Source: Isoetes taiwanensis (lineage: Eukaryota > Streptophyta > Lycopodiopsida > Isoetales > Isoetaceae). Taken from it: 64,000 nucleotides of DNA. Location of the stretch: the NCBI GenBank assembly GCA_021234155.1, contig JAJEKV010000237.1:248001-312000 (forward strand). Reading direction: 5' to 3'. The notes under the pieces were generated by a model that was given only the letters and a program-made list of their open reading frames with translations, had not been told where the DNA came from and made no database searches. This document shows positions 1 through 10,633 of the stretch, piece by piece; position 1 is the first letter of the stretch; every line of letters begins with the position of its first letter. The position numbers and the translations under genes are program-made.

Positions 1-484
1 TGTTTCATTGTGTATAAGAAATAACAATGGGACAGGGAGTTGGAGGCATGGACTATCACCTTAATATCTATTATATGGATCTTCGGCTTTGCCACTTATA
101 TTTGGCAAATGCTTACATGTGCCACAGAAATGCTCAGACAGAGTAGGATAAACCTCTCATATTCTTCCATAATAAATATCTTCTTTACGATTGGTTTGAA
201 ACTATCCATAATCCTGTAACATTGGGATGGCCGTAGACGTGACCTTTCGTGTTGAAGAATTAAAGGTACGTATGATTTGCATTTTGTTCTGAGATTGTAT
301 TTTTTGTGCCTGCTGGTTGATTTAGTGCTTCATATATTGCTGTGGTCTGGATTTTGCTGACACCCGAGTGTGTATCTGCTTGGAGCGTTTTATTAACTAA
401 CTTTGTTTACCAATTACATGTTTGATTCAAAGTGTTCTTTATAGAACTTAATTTTGTCTCCATCATTTTGTGCATGAATCTACA
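1..484. other. No recognisable gene
   Basis: AT-rich sequence with no reading frame I can assign. The last 60 bases read like the end of an intron (pyrimidine-rich, ending in ctacag) that leads into the ABCG/PDR exon fragment that follows. Confidence 0.5.
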
Positions 485-650
485 GGAGAAATGGTAGTGG
501 GGCCAGCAAGAACCCTATTCATGGATAATATATCAACTGGTCTAGATAGCTCTACAACCCATCAGATTATGAAGTGCTTCCAGCAATTGGTGCATGCATT
601 GAAAACTACAACAATGATATCACTGCTTCAGCCCTCACCAGAGACATACA
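485..650 (+). pseudogene. ABCG/PDR transporter exon fragment (nucleotide-binding domain)
   Basis: The translation has the stretch between the ABC signature and the Walker B/D-loop region of plant full-size ABCG (PDR) transporters: [20 protein letters not shown], then LDSSTTHQI, then a segment ending [14 protein letters not shown]. In the family this part hydrolyses ATP to drive export across the plasma membrane. A plausible 3' splice site (ctacag) lies at the left edge, close to a position where I recall PDR genes having an intron. Similarity stops abruptly after ETYNLF, where a functional gene would continue with DDIILLSEG. No other PDR exon is visible on either side, so this is an isolated exon fragment. 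The Walker B acidic pair reads DN instead of DE, a loss that by itself would damage catalysis. It lies in the same orientation as the EF-1alpha pseudogene downstream and upstream of a Helitron 3' end, so capture by that element is possible. Confidence 0.8.
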
Positions 651-841
651 ATCTTTTTCGCTTGTCAAAGTAAACACAGTTTGGACAGCCAACTTGATCG
701 TGTTGCAGTTTTGTGACAATAAGGAGCCAAAACTTAAGACCATTGTCGACTTTTAATACATTTTTTACTGCAAACAGGGCATCTGATTTACCAAGATATA
801 ATGTACTTGCATATGCTATTTTTTTTGGCCTGTGTTTCTGA
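651..841. other. Spacer between PDR and EF-1alpha fragments
   Basis: Short AT-rich spacer. I see no coding similarity. The EF-1alpha similarity starts abruptly at its right edge. Confidence 0.4.
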
Positions 842-1930
842 TTGACCATTGATATTGCCTTGTGGAAGTTTGAGACCACGAAGTACAACTGCACTGTTAT
901 TGATGCTCCTGGGCATCGTGATTTCATTAAGAACATGATTACTGGAACCTCACAGGTAAAGTTCACTGATTTGACACTCTTTGTTTCCAACTTCTGATCG
1001 CAGTTCTCTTGCATTTACAGGCTGATTGTGCTATTTTGATTATTGATTCTACAACTGGAGGTTTTGAGGCTGATATTTCTAAGGATGGTCAGACCCGTGA
1101 GCATGCACTCCTTGCATTCACATTGGGAGTGAGGCTGTCAAGGAAGTGTCTTCATATTTGAAGAAAGTTGGGTACAACCCATACAAGATCCCATTTGTTC
1201 CTATTGCAGGGTTTGAGGGAGACAACATGATTGAACGTTCTGCTAACCTTGATTGGTACAAGGGGCCGACGCATTTGGACAGAACCCAAGAGACCTTCTG
1301 ACAAGCCTCAAGCGCCTCCCACTTCAGGACGTTTACAAAATTGGTGGTATTGGAACTGTGCCAGTGGGAAGAGTTGAGACAGGTATTCTGAAGCCTGGTA
1401 TGGTTGTGACTTTTGCGCCTACGGGACTTACCACAGAGGTCAAGTCCGTGGAAATGCATCATGAGTCCCTCCTGGAGGCTCTGCCAGGTGACAATGTTGG
1501 ATTCAATCTGAAGAATGTTGCTGTCAAGGATTTGAAACGTGGTTTTGTTGCATCTGATTCCAAGAATGACCCGGCAAAGGAAGCCGCAAACTTCACTGCT
1601 CAGGTTATTATTATGAATCACCCAGGTCAGATTGGCAGTGGTTATGCGCCAGTCTTGCATTGCCACACTTCTCACATTGCAGTCAAGTTTTCTGAGATTC
1701 TGACCAAGGTAGACAGGCGGTCAGGAAAGGAGATTGAGAAGGAACCCAAGTTTTTGAAGAATGGTGATGCAGGTTTTGTTAAGATGATTCCAACCAAGCC
1801 CATGACTGTGGAAACTTTTGCTGAATATCCTCCATTGGCTAGGTTTGCTGTTCGTGACATGAGGCAGACTGTGGCTGTTGGTGTTATCAAAGCTGTGGAA
1901 AAGAAAGACCCTACTGGAAAGAAGAAGTGA
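842..1930 (+). pseudogene. EF-1alpha (eEF1A) pseudogene, 5'-truncated, intron retained
   Basis: Translation elongation factor 1-alpha delivers aminoacyl-tRNA to the ribosome as a GTPase. Similarity begins within the switch region ([14 protein letters not shown]), then covers the G3 motif DAPGH and continues to the C terminus ([17 protein letters not shown], stop at 1928-1930). The N-terminal part with the P-loop is absent. A 65-base GT-AG intron (956-1020) sits after MITGTSQ, the place I recall for the coding intron of plant EF1A genes, so this arose from genomic DNA and not from a processed mRNA. After TLGVR about 24 residues are missing, including the NKMD nucleotide-specificity motif. A second lesion removes part of the segment after DWYKGPT and shifts the frame; the 3' part from about 1315 is open. 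The C terminus also lacks the usual AKVTKAA stretch. The deletions and missing G domain parts make it non-functional. Confidence 0.93.
956..1020 (+). other. Retained intron of the EF-1alpha pseudogene
   Basis: The sequence starts gtaaag and ends tttacag, and splits the codons for TSQ and ADC exactly. At 65 bases it is short, like the 63-base intron at 36272-36334. Confidence 0.85.
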
Positions 1931-4255
1931 CTAGAGATGGATGGTTTACTTGTGCTGTTCCTTTTAAGTGGCAGGATGCTCATTTCTAGGTGGTTGCAAA
2001 CATGGGTCTTGGACAGGTTTGAGATTACTACACGCGTATGTTTGAGATATAGGTCGCTTTGTTTACAGGTTGCTTTATTTATAAGATTATTACCGGCTTG
2101 GAATTAATCAGTACTTTATGTTTTTCTTATTATTCCTTTTGGTTTGGTGAAGATAGTGATGTTTTTTTTGGTTAAACACGGTTTTAATACTCCTGTATTG
2201 TTATCTATCAGCTTACGTCCAGCTATCCACGTGTTAAGCATGTTTTCTGCGCAATCCCTTGGTATGGCTAATGGGGAAGTAGATTTGCATAGAAGAATTC
2301 TTGAAATAATGGATTGTATTACTAAGGCTTCAATCTTTAATTTAGAAAACCGACCTGTTGTCGACTTCTTTAGCATTATCCTTATCCTTATACTTTTTTA
2401 TTGTTATTTCCAGACCCTCAGATCATGGGAGATTTATAGAATCTCCCAGATCTAAAGGCCAGCATTTTTATAGCCTGAAAACTCTTGCACGGATCAATGG
2501 TCCCACGATTCAAAACAATGGTAGCATTGGTAGAACAGAAAATTGTCCGAGCACGAACAGCTGGTTCTTAAATGGTGAAAATTGCTGGTAGGAACCAAAG
2601 CCTAAGCTTTCGGGATCGCCACTGCTCCGATCTGCGGTGGAATTCGGGCCCAAATCTGCCCTTCTGCATAGGCCCGAGCATTTATCTATCTTAGAAAAAA
2701 AATTGGGTTGGTTGTTTATTACCCAGCGCCTATGTGAATCATGCAAAACTGGTATGCCCAGGATGTAGCAATCTGAGGTAAGCATGCGTTGGGTTATGCT
2801 TTGAATGTCCAAGTTTTACTCTTTGATAAAGCATTCCTTGGTCGTTTCTTCCATGGATTTGCATTCTTTAGCGCCCAAATGTATTTGCATTGATTTTTAC
2901 GTGATTACAAAATTGCTATAAGTTACCAGCATATAAGATTGAAATGTGTGCTAATAACCATGTGATTCTCTTGCAGCTATTGTCTTCTAAATTCTTATTT
3001 GTTTTACATTTGCATTCTATGGCAAGAAATAGGCTCAAAGGCTGGGATTCCGGTGCTTTGGAAATGCCGGTTATAGGGACTGGTATACTAGCTTCTAGGT
3101 TTCTAGCATCCACCAGCTCTAGGCAGCTTGGAGGTTTCTCCATGTGATAAGTAAAATATATTTGAGGGAAAATGCATATGTAAGGTTGGGTTTGGCGTGG
3201 TTTTGTCTCTCTACAAGAGAAAAGGTGAAGCTTCCAATTTTTTTGTGCCATACACATCATTAGTCTGCGAATATGAAATGCCCTTTGTGGATTGAAACTG
3301 GAGAGCTTTAAAAAATTTGTTCGTATAATCATCTCCAATGGGAATATAGTTGTCAGGCATGGATTCAATAGATTCAACGATGAAAGCCGATTGGAACCGC
3401 AAAGGGTTGGATTTGTCAAGTTGGGGTTTGTAAAACTGTTTGTGCTATCAACTTACTAACTTGTCTTTTAGGAATAAGTATAGTCTTAAAACGAAAGCAA
3501 TTGAAGTCGTAGATGTTAGTTGATCGATTATGCGTAAGGAAAGTATGTGCGTGTTAACCTTTTGAGCGGTGATATGATGGTGGATGCTTCCATTCCATAA
3601 TCTTATTTGGGCGTGTGGATTTCCTCCGACAACCCCCTCGTGATTTTAAATATTTGTGTTTATATTGTCGGCATGGCCATAGTGAAAACAATGGCCTTGA
3701 GGAAGTGATCATCAAAATGGCAAGTCACATGTGTGCTATGCTAGAGGAAAGACTGTATTGGTAGAAAATTAGATATGCATTGGCAAAAACTTAGGTAGTT
3801 TCTTATTTGCCTCATATTTCTCATCTTTATTTGCAGATGCTATCTACAAGGTCGTGAACAAGTCCAAAGGTCGTGCAAAATGAGCTCCCCTAAATTAACA
3901 ATGTTATAATTTTTTTTGCACACATATATAATAGTACTTTGACTCCATTAATCTATTAAGAAAATTCTATTCAATCAAACCCACAAATTGTAGGAATATT
4001 TGACCGACTAGCTCGGGCTTAATATCATGTTTTATGTTCTAAGATGCAAGTCTAGGATCAAAGAATGTAGAAAATCTTTGTGATTTTGTAAACTAGATGT
4101 TGCAAAGAACATTGTAGAAGGCATGAAGTTTTCCAAGGTCTGGCCTAAATAATCTTTCTTATATATTTATATTTATTTAGATTCTCAAGTTCAATTGGCC
4201 TTTTCAATAAATTTAATTTTTGGCATGTCTTTTTTCTAATATTGCATGCATTATA
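1931..4255. other. No recognisable gene; likely body of the Helitron that ends at 4283
   Basis: About 2.3 kb without a codable product I recognise. Small open frames at 2144-2455 and 2944-3147 have no family signature. A sequence at 3206-3230 (TCTCTCTAC followed by AGAGAAAAGG) faintly resembles a plant Helitron 5' end, but the base before it is G where A is expected, so I do not call the left boundary. Confidence 0.4.
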
Positions 4256-4283
4256 GCCCAGCAACGCTGGGCACTTTTTCTAG
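4256..4283 (+). mobile_element. Helitron 3' terminus (hairpin + CTAG)
   Basis: A perfect 7-bp stem (GCCCAGC / GCTGGGC, loop AAC, 4256-4272) is followed by seven bases and then CTAG at 4280-4283 with T next. Plant Helitrons end with a short GC-rich hairpin a few bases before CTRR and insert between A and T, and this fits on every count. The element body would lie to the left, which is where the PDR and EF-1alpha fragments sit in the same orientation. No Rep/helicase coding sequence is visible, so it would be non-autonomous. Confidence 0.7.
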
Positions 4284-4292
4284 TAGCGTCAT

Positions 4293-4311
4293 AAAAAAAA
4301 AAAAAAAAAAA
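4293..4311 (+). repeat. Poly(A) tract
   Basis: A run of about 18 A immediately right of the Helitron end and left of the copia remnant. It may be the tail of an inserted retrotranscript or a simple repeat. Confidence 0.6.
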
Positions 4312-4354
4312 CCTTCTCCGTCCACGCACATGTTATTCTACGGAATACATGTGT

Positions 4355-5260
4355 GAACCCCCCTTGGTTATTGGCAGCAAGTGGATTTACAAGTTAAAAA
4401 TAGGTTTGAATGATGAAGAGAAATTCAAGGCATGTTTAATGGCACAAGAATCCACATAAAGGAAGGGAATGGACTATGAAGAGACATTCGCGTTAATAGT
4501 TAAGCTAACTAGCATAAGAATCCTACCAGCATTTACAAATGCTAATAATTTGGAAGTGCATCACATGGATGTAAGCACAGCATTTTTAAATGCTGAGCTT
4601 GATGAGGAAGTCTACATGAAACAAGCATCTGGTCTTGAAGTAGATCAAGAAGGCATGGTATGGAAACTCAAGCGCGTAGTCTATGGATTAAAACAATCCC
4701 TAAGAATGTGGTACAAAAGTATTGATCAATATCTGCAAGAACAAGGATTCAATAAATTTTTAAATGATGGGAACATTTACATATTGAACAGGGGCAGATC
4801 AAGGTTCCAAGTGATCCAGAAGTACTAGAACATTGCAAGCAAATCTTGAAAAACAAGTTCCAAATGACTGATTTAAGACAATCAAGAAAATTTCTGGGAA
4901 TGGAAATGAACAGGGATATGCAAAGCAAAAGGCTGACCATTACTCAGAAAGGGAACATCGAAGGTATGCTTAAAAGATTTCATATGGTAGATTGTGATGT
5001 GTCCAGGACACTTATTGTACAAGGGCTTAAATTATCTTCCAGCATGAGTTCGAAAACAGTGAAAGAGGAGCAACAAATGGAAAAGGTGCCTTATAGGGAG
5101 CTGATAGGATATTTGCTTTTTGTGTCAAATAGCACCATACTTGACATTTCATTTACTGTTAGTCTTCTAAGCAGATTTACAAATAATCCAGGTCACTAAC
5201 ATTGGGCAGCAGCTAAAAGAGTACTCAGAAATCTGCAAAGATGTTTGAATATGGTAACTC
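4355..5260 (+). mobile_element. Ty1/copia retrotransposon remnant (reverse transcriptase region), broken
   Basis: The coding part matches the reverse transcriptase of Ty1/copia: IGSKWIYKLK at the left, then YEETFALIVKLTSIR, then the copia hallmark VSTAFLNAELDEEVYMKQ, then KLKRVVYGLKQSLRMWY. The following part (MTDLRQSRKFLGMEM, then PYRELIGYLLFVSNSTILDISF) is the connection towards the RNase H domain. No gag, protease, integrase or convincing LTR pair is present, so this is an internal fragment. The reading frame is broken several times. It is an old copy. Confidence 0.9.
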
Positions 5261-6470
5261 AGAGAAGCTCGGCTAGGCGGCCGATTGTAGCTGCTAAGCG
5301 GCCGAATCTGAACCTACACGGTCGGATTTGGCTGTATAAAAACACAAGAAGAAGTTTGACATAAATTAAAGTGTTGTTCTGAAGCTCCTATGTGCAGGAG
5401 GCTTGGGCTCTCGAAGTAATCGAAATGTGATACAAGATATTGGTTAATATCTTGTGAACAATATATCTTCAATAGTCATATGAATTTCAATGATTATTTG
5501 AAGTTGCCTGATATTTTATTTGAAGTCCATTATCATTGTCTAGTTAGTCTATGATTCTCTAAATCAAGATCTTGTTTAAACATACTATTATTCTTTCAAT
5601 CTTCTCACTTTCCAAGACGTAATTCAGTTCCTCAACTACAATTTAAGCATCAAGATGGTGAAACAAATGCAGTCTAGTTTAACAATGACGACATACTTAC
5701 ATTCATCCAAGCAAATCCAGTCTGCGGTATCAATGACATATACCTACACATACATGTCATACATATTTGATAAAGAGACACAGATACCAAGACAAAGCTT
5801 GCAAATTAAATGGGTATATCAAAGCATCAATTTGCACAAAATAATTTGTCCAGTAAGGTCGCATTGCCTTTTGCTTTGTGTAAGCAAATTCAAATGCTAA
5901 GAAAAACAACTTTCAGTTTGCATAGATTCTAAATTTTACCAAATGCCAAACGTTAAACAAAGAGAAACTATCTACCAAAGAGAGATCCTATCAAAGGAAT
6001 AGACATGCCGCTTTAGAAGAATGTGCTTGACAATAGTGTAGACCAAACAAATGGTCGTCCCACAAGTTCATAATGTGCCTCTGCCCCTCTGATTCTAAAA
6101 CTTCAACTCAACACATATGTCAACTGTGAAACTATCCAGGAAACCACTATGCTATGGTACAGACTTGAACAACTCAACAAACTGTGGCATGCTAAAATGC
6201 AGAAGTAGTACATGCTTCAAGGGCAAGTTCTTTCTCAACAAATTGTGGCATGCTCGAGCAATTTATGATTGAAGGGCAAGCTTGTACTCCTTGGTTAGTT
6301 TTACACGTGCTCACAACTACTATCCAAGATTCTTTGGCCATCAACTGCGGCCAAACGGATAGGCTAGAATTACAGAGATTGTTGTACGGGGGGTTAGGCA
6401 AGCTTGCTAAAAAAAACTTCTTTTTTAACTTAACCTTTGAAGATTATAATAAATTATACAAGAAATTTAT
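5261..6470. other. No gene; possible copia LTR debris at the left
   Basis: At 5268-5330 a GC-rich motif (GGCGGCCGATTGTAGCTGCT, then GCGGCCGAATCTGAAC) occurs twice and is followed by a TATA-like GTATAAAAAC, which could be leftover LTR of the adjacent copia piece. From about 5560 to 6470 I see only AT-rich sequence without recognisable coding. Confidence 0.35.
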
Positions 6471-6492
6471 CGCGGCGGCCTTGGCCGCCGCG
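6471..6492. repeat. Perfect GC-only hairpin
   Basis: Two perfectly complementary 10-base arms (CGCGGCGGCC and its complement) separated by TT, inside AT-rich DNA. No CTRR follows, so it is not a standard Helitron end. It could be the terminal hairpin of another element. Confidence 0.7.
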
Positions 6493-6769
6493 AACATTTC
6501 TCTTTTCCAAAATCATCATAAGGAATTTTTGTGTTAATTCGAAAATTGTGTAAAGAAGTAAAAATAATTTCCCCAAAATTCCCTCATGTTCTAGGTAACA
6601 GGACAATCATTGCTTCCTTTCCATATCCATCTGTTCATATATTCTTGTCGTAAACTAGTTCTATCTTAACTAAATTTATCTTGGAACATTCATTCCCATA
6701 TCAATCCGCATATCTATGTTGAAAAGCGGCCTTCATTTTCCTCTATGACTTATTTTCAGTCTTCTGTAC

Positions 6770-7585
6770 CTATGAAAGGATTTTTTGCATTCCTTTGGAG
6801 CAAGTCATGTGCAGCAATTTGCATGCATCGTAGGAACTCTATCAAAGTTCTTGCTTGCTTGACAGAATCCACCAAATATTTCTGTGGTAAGGAATCTTAT
6901 TTTCACACCAATGTGAAACTAGGCATGCCTTTTATCTTATTCAAGACATCTTGGTCATGTTTCCCAGGAAACCAATCCCCTGCCTTGTACCAGAACTTAT
7001 AAAGTTGAATGGTATTACTCCTAGAGTTGACATGAACATAGCCTCTATTAGGATAATTATACAAAGCATAAGGGTCTCCATAATATCTGTCACATGCAAT
7101 TTCAATATCTGCATCATTTGACAGATATGAAAATGGAAGAAACCATAACACGTCTGCATCCTGCGCAAAACATCATTGGCTAAATTAATGTTAGATCCAC
7201 CCCCTTCGGCATGTAATAAAATAAAAGCTACTCCTTTCCTGGCATGATATCAACTAAATAACATTATTGACCCTATTCAAGATAAGACCATAGGAACATA
7301 CTGGATCAGTATAACATAGTCTAAACTTGGTTTAACTTAAATTAAGGTTCAAGATTGACTAATAGTTAGGACATCATCTTAAGATAATCCTCAGACATGA
7401 GGAATTTATCCCCTGAAAAATCAACGCCATTTGTCCTTAATGTGAAGCAATACACATCAAGAATAGTGGCACAACGTTCTGCGAAAACTTGATCTAAGCA
7501 AATAATCACCAAATGGTTCAAAGTTCTACCATAGATAGAGCCCTTACCCAGCCACTGAACTAACATGATACCTTGGAGTGCTTTA
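6770..7585 (-). pseudogene. GT77-type nucleotide-diphospho-sugar transferase pseudogene
   Basis: Two exon blocks match the plant nucleotide-diphospho-sugar transferase family (GT77 type: Golgi type II membrane proteins that add sugars to cell-wall glycans or glycoproteins). The block at about 7368-7560 encodes LNHLVIICLDQ and then TNGVDFSGDKFLMSEDYLKMM. The block from 7160 leftward begins right after an AG acceptor with the catalytic DXD motif DADVLWF, then SNDADIEIACDRYYGD, then YKFWYKAGDWFPGKHDQDVL. In a second frame near 6780-6900 it continues with KIRFLTTEIFGGFCQ and MHANCCT, typical of the family's C-terminal half, so there is one frameshift there. The segment that should join the two blocks (after YLKMM, before DADV) is not encoded. 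The N-terminal membrane anchor is also not visible. It is a decayed partial copy. Confidence 0.85.
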
Positions 7586-8180
7586 ATATTTGCATACTCA
7601 GTTTAAGAGTTACGCAGTTAAGTGAAGAACTGACATCAAAAAACAAATTTATCAAATCTTTAAGAACCTTGTCCCATCACAACAATGGCAACGCAACAAA
7701 ACTCCCATGGTTTACATGCTAATCCTTTCCCATGGATCGGGCTTAGGACGAACAATTATCTTAGTTATCTTTTTCACCAGACAAAAGTACATCTTTGCAC
7801 TCTATTCTTCACCTCCTTGAGATCTCAATAAAGAATATACATGTCAAAAAAGAGAGACAAAAGAAAGTTTCCTCTTAATTAATGACCTTTCACTTGACAG
7901 TAATGCAACAATAAGCCATACAACTTCTGTTGCCGTATTGCTTCTTGTTGGTAACATAACCATGATAATATCCACAAAAGCTTGATAGCAATGAAGACAC
8001 TCAATGAAGAACAACAGAAGTCTCCAACCTAGTGATCTTCCAACATGCCACAAGATGATAATATGCTTTCTGAAATCAATAAATGTTTATCAAAATGTGT
8101 GATTCACAATAAGTAGCACATAACTTAGCTTAAAACAGAGTTCTACAACGATACGGTATTAAATTTTAATTTCTGAGTTC

Positions 8181-8285
8181 ATACCTTCTGCATACATATT
8201 TGATAATGAAACTAATGCACCAGCATTCAATGGGTCCAACCGCAAGATTTCCGCTATTGACTCTTCTGCAAGCTGTATGTCAGTA
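8181..8285 (-). pseudogene. PPR protein E-motif fragment
   Basis: Minus-strand translation reads QLAEESIAEILRLDP then LNAGALVSLSNMYAE, the signature of the E motif that follows the repeat array in plant PLS-class pentatricopeptide repeat proteins (organelle RNA binding and editing). It is flanked on the right side of the coding strand by a GT-like donor (gtatgaac). No PPR repeat array or DYW domain is present nearby, so it is an isolated fragment. It has the same orientation as the GT77 pseudogene to its left. Confidence 0.65.
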
Positions 8286-8448
8286 TGGATCTTACATGCT
8301 CCTAAAAATGGTATCCGGACATGACACCTGGCTGAAATGGCATTGTGTCAATAAGGTCTGCAAATCCAAATGCATGCTCTAAATCCTCTTTTATATGCAG
8401 CTCCCCTGTTCAGGAATGGATCAAATAGCAGTAAGAGAATATGCTTAC

Positions 8449-8512
8449 CATAGTTTAGGAACTGAAAACGATTATCAAAACCCGCAGGTTTCTTCAGAAG
8501 ATCCACCGCCAT
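8449..8512 (-). other. Candidate first coding exon of an unknown gene
   Basis: An ATG at 8512-8510 opens MAVDLLKKPAGFDNRFQFLNY and ends at a good donor (gtaagc). A further exon-like stretch, DLIDTMPFQP, sits at about 8340-8370 behind a tttgcag acceptor. I do not recognise the protein. It may belong with the neighbouring minus-strand fragments. Confidence 0.3.
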
Positions 8513-8559
8513 AACCGAGATCTCAAAACAAAAAAATGATGCGATCTGCATGTATTCAT

Positions 8560-9240
8560 TTAAGCAACGGGATACTTCTCTTTTGTGTCCTCCTTATCCT
8601 CTTCCGGCAGCCCCATGATTCTGAGATTTAAAGCCATGTTTCTCTGTTCTTGTAACTCCATGAAACTCGCAAGCTGCTGTTTGATTGCAAAATTTCAGAA
8701 ATTGATTTTTCAACATGAACACGTAGTATCTGTTTGTTCAAGCTTAGCCCAGACCGTCGCTTTATGTTGCTCATATTTTGTCCTAATGCTTTCCAGTTCT
8801 TTCTTGACCTCCATTTCTATGATGCTCTTCATCTCCGATTGTTTGTATACTGATTCTTTAATAATAGCTCTCATGAAGGAGGCAAAATCTCCCCTCATCT
8901 ATGGCTACAAAATCCCCTCTGAATTCATTGCAGTTTCTAGAACATAGAAAATCGATGCCTGTGGGAAAACCAGTGCTTGTTGGAGCAGAATAGCGGGCTT
9001 GGGTTGCCTCCTGGAGCCCCATTTTGGATCCCGATCACTGCAGCCATCATTTCCATAGCAGCTATATTAGATTGATTTTTTAAAGCATGTTTTTTGGCCC
9101 TTTCTGGTTCTTGTATTTCACCAACAGAGCCCTCGCTGCTTGCTGTATTTGATTCCTCAGACGAGTTGGAACCTAAATACTGTTGTTACTGCTCATGGCC
9201 CACTATTATGCTATCTGTAGCAAGCCATGACGCTGTTGGA
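8560..9240 (-). mobile_element. LINE (L1-like) ORF1 fragment
   Basis: Minus-strand reading gives a charged coiled coil (SIIEMEVKKELESIRTKYEQ, then KATVWAKLEQ) followed, after a frame change, by QQLASFMELQEQRN and LNLRIMGLPEEDKEDTKEKY. A coiled coil leading into an LNLRIxGLPE motif is what L1-type ORF1 RNA-binding proteins show at the start of their RRM-like domain. The same motif (LNLRIVGL) appears in the LINE remnant at 53.6 kb. No endonuclease or reverse transcriptase follows. The copy is truncated and frame-broken. Confidence 0.5.
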
Positions 9241-10633
9241 GGACTTAAAGGAACCAAGTCGGCGCCCAAAAATACGGCCATAGCCCTGCTTCGATACCCT
9301 AAGAATGTAAAAATCCATTTTGCCAACCTTCTCTGCCCTTGCAACCAAGAAGAATATATTAACAAATCCCTGGCCAGAAGCTATGGCGGCGACCTATGGC
9401 TGACCTATGGCGGAGCACAACCTAGCTACCGCCTACCATCCACGGCCTCCATCAGAGCATTGCCAACATATTCTAAGGAGGAGCTGTGGGCTCTTCCTCA
9501 AGTCCGGCGAGAACAGGCCTTCTGCCCCTTTTTTTCCCCTATTTTCTTTTTAATTTTTTTGCCCTATTTTTTCCTCAGAACGGTACGTGGCGGCTTTAGA
9601 AATAAGTATCTTAAAAGAATATGCCAAAGGAATTTTCATAGGAGAGTTATATATGTTAGATAACCTTACTAAGGAGATCAATTTATAAAGTTAAGATTAC
9701 ATCAACAAATGATATTGGCAGACTATGTCATCTTAACCTAAATTAATTAGTGCCTCCACAGAAAGAAAATGCCAAAATGACACGAATTCACTAGTGAACA
9801 AACATTGCATTGCCGGATAGTGGATGCTAATAATGGGGTTCAACCCCACAAGTCTAGAATTAGAATATAATAGAATAGAATAGTAGAGTTCAGAGAAGCA
9901 CTCGCTATGATTCTTATATAGTATAAACTTGATGCTCGAGTGGAATGTTTCAAAATTATATATGACTTGCATAGAAATGTTCTGAAACCTGTAAAAACCA
10001 GTTATGTTACATTCTGCCCCTGGGATCCAATCGCACTCTGCCAAGTCTCATGGTTTCAAACCCTGAATGTAAACTATTTTTACTTCGTTGCAGGGTTTTG
10101 GTCTATGGCCTTCTCCGCGGCTCTTCATGCGGTTCCAGCCATGATTTCGAGCCATTTCACCGATTCTACTGATTCTAGCCATTTTCTACCGATTTTACAC
10201 AGCTTTTGAAGATCTAGCAGCATTTGGAAGATTTTTTTCGTCGTAGAATGTAACATAACCAGTTTCCATGTTACAAAAATGTTTGTTTACCAGACATTCT
10301 GGCGTGTCCCCAACGCCTCCGTGCTGACGCGCGTCGGCATTGCTTCCACACCAGAATGTCGGGTAAATAGACATTCTTGTATACAAAACATGTTTAGACA
10401 TGCCTTCAAGGCCACTCAATGCCTATTTACTAATTGATCATTTGCCAATAAAGAACTAAGATCCTAGGAAGGAAAGTTTATAGCGCATTTTTTATAAAGG
10501 AATAACGATTTCATTTTCGGCAGAGGTTGACATGCGTAAGTTGGCAAAATATTAGTGGAAAACTCGTCATGTCACGGCTATTAAAAAATTCTTTATCGGG
10601 ACAAGTGTAGAATATCTAAATTCTTAAGTCGTG
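9241..10633. other. No recognisable gene
   Basis: The open frame at 9094-9663 overlaps the LINE remnant antisense and has no signature. From 9660 to 10630 I find only unassigned sequence. Confidence 0.45.

Noticed and set aside
842-1930. Functional EF-1alpha gene
   Set aside because: It lacks the N-terminal GTPase part and the NKMD segment and has a frame change, so it is a pseudogene despite the long open 3' part.
3206-3230. Helitron 5' end for the 4283 terminus
   Set aside because: TCTCTCTAC followed by AGAGAAAAGG is only loosely similar to plant Helitron starts and the preceding base is not A. Left uncalled.
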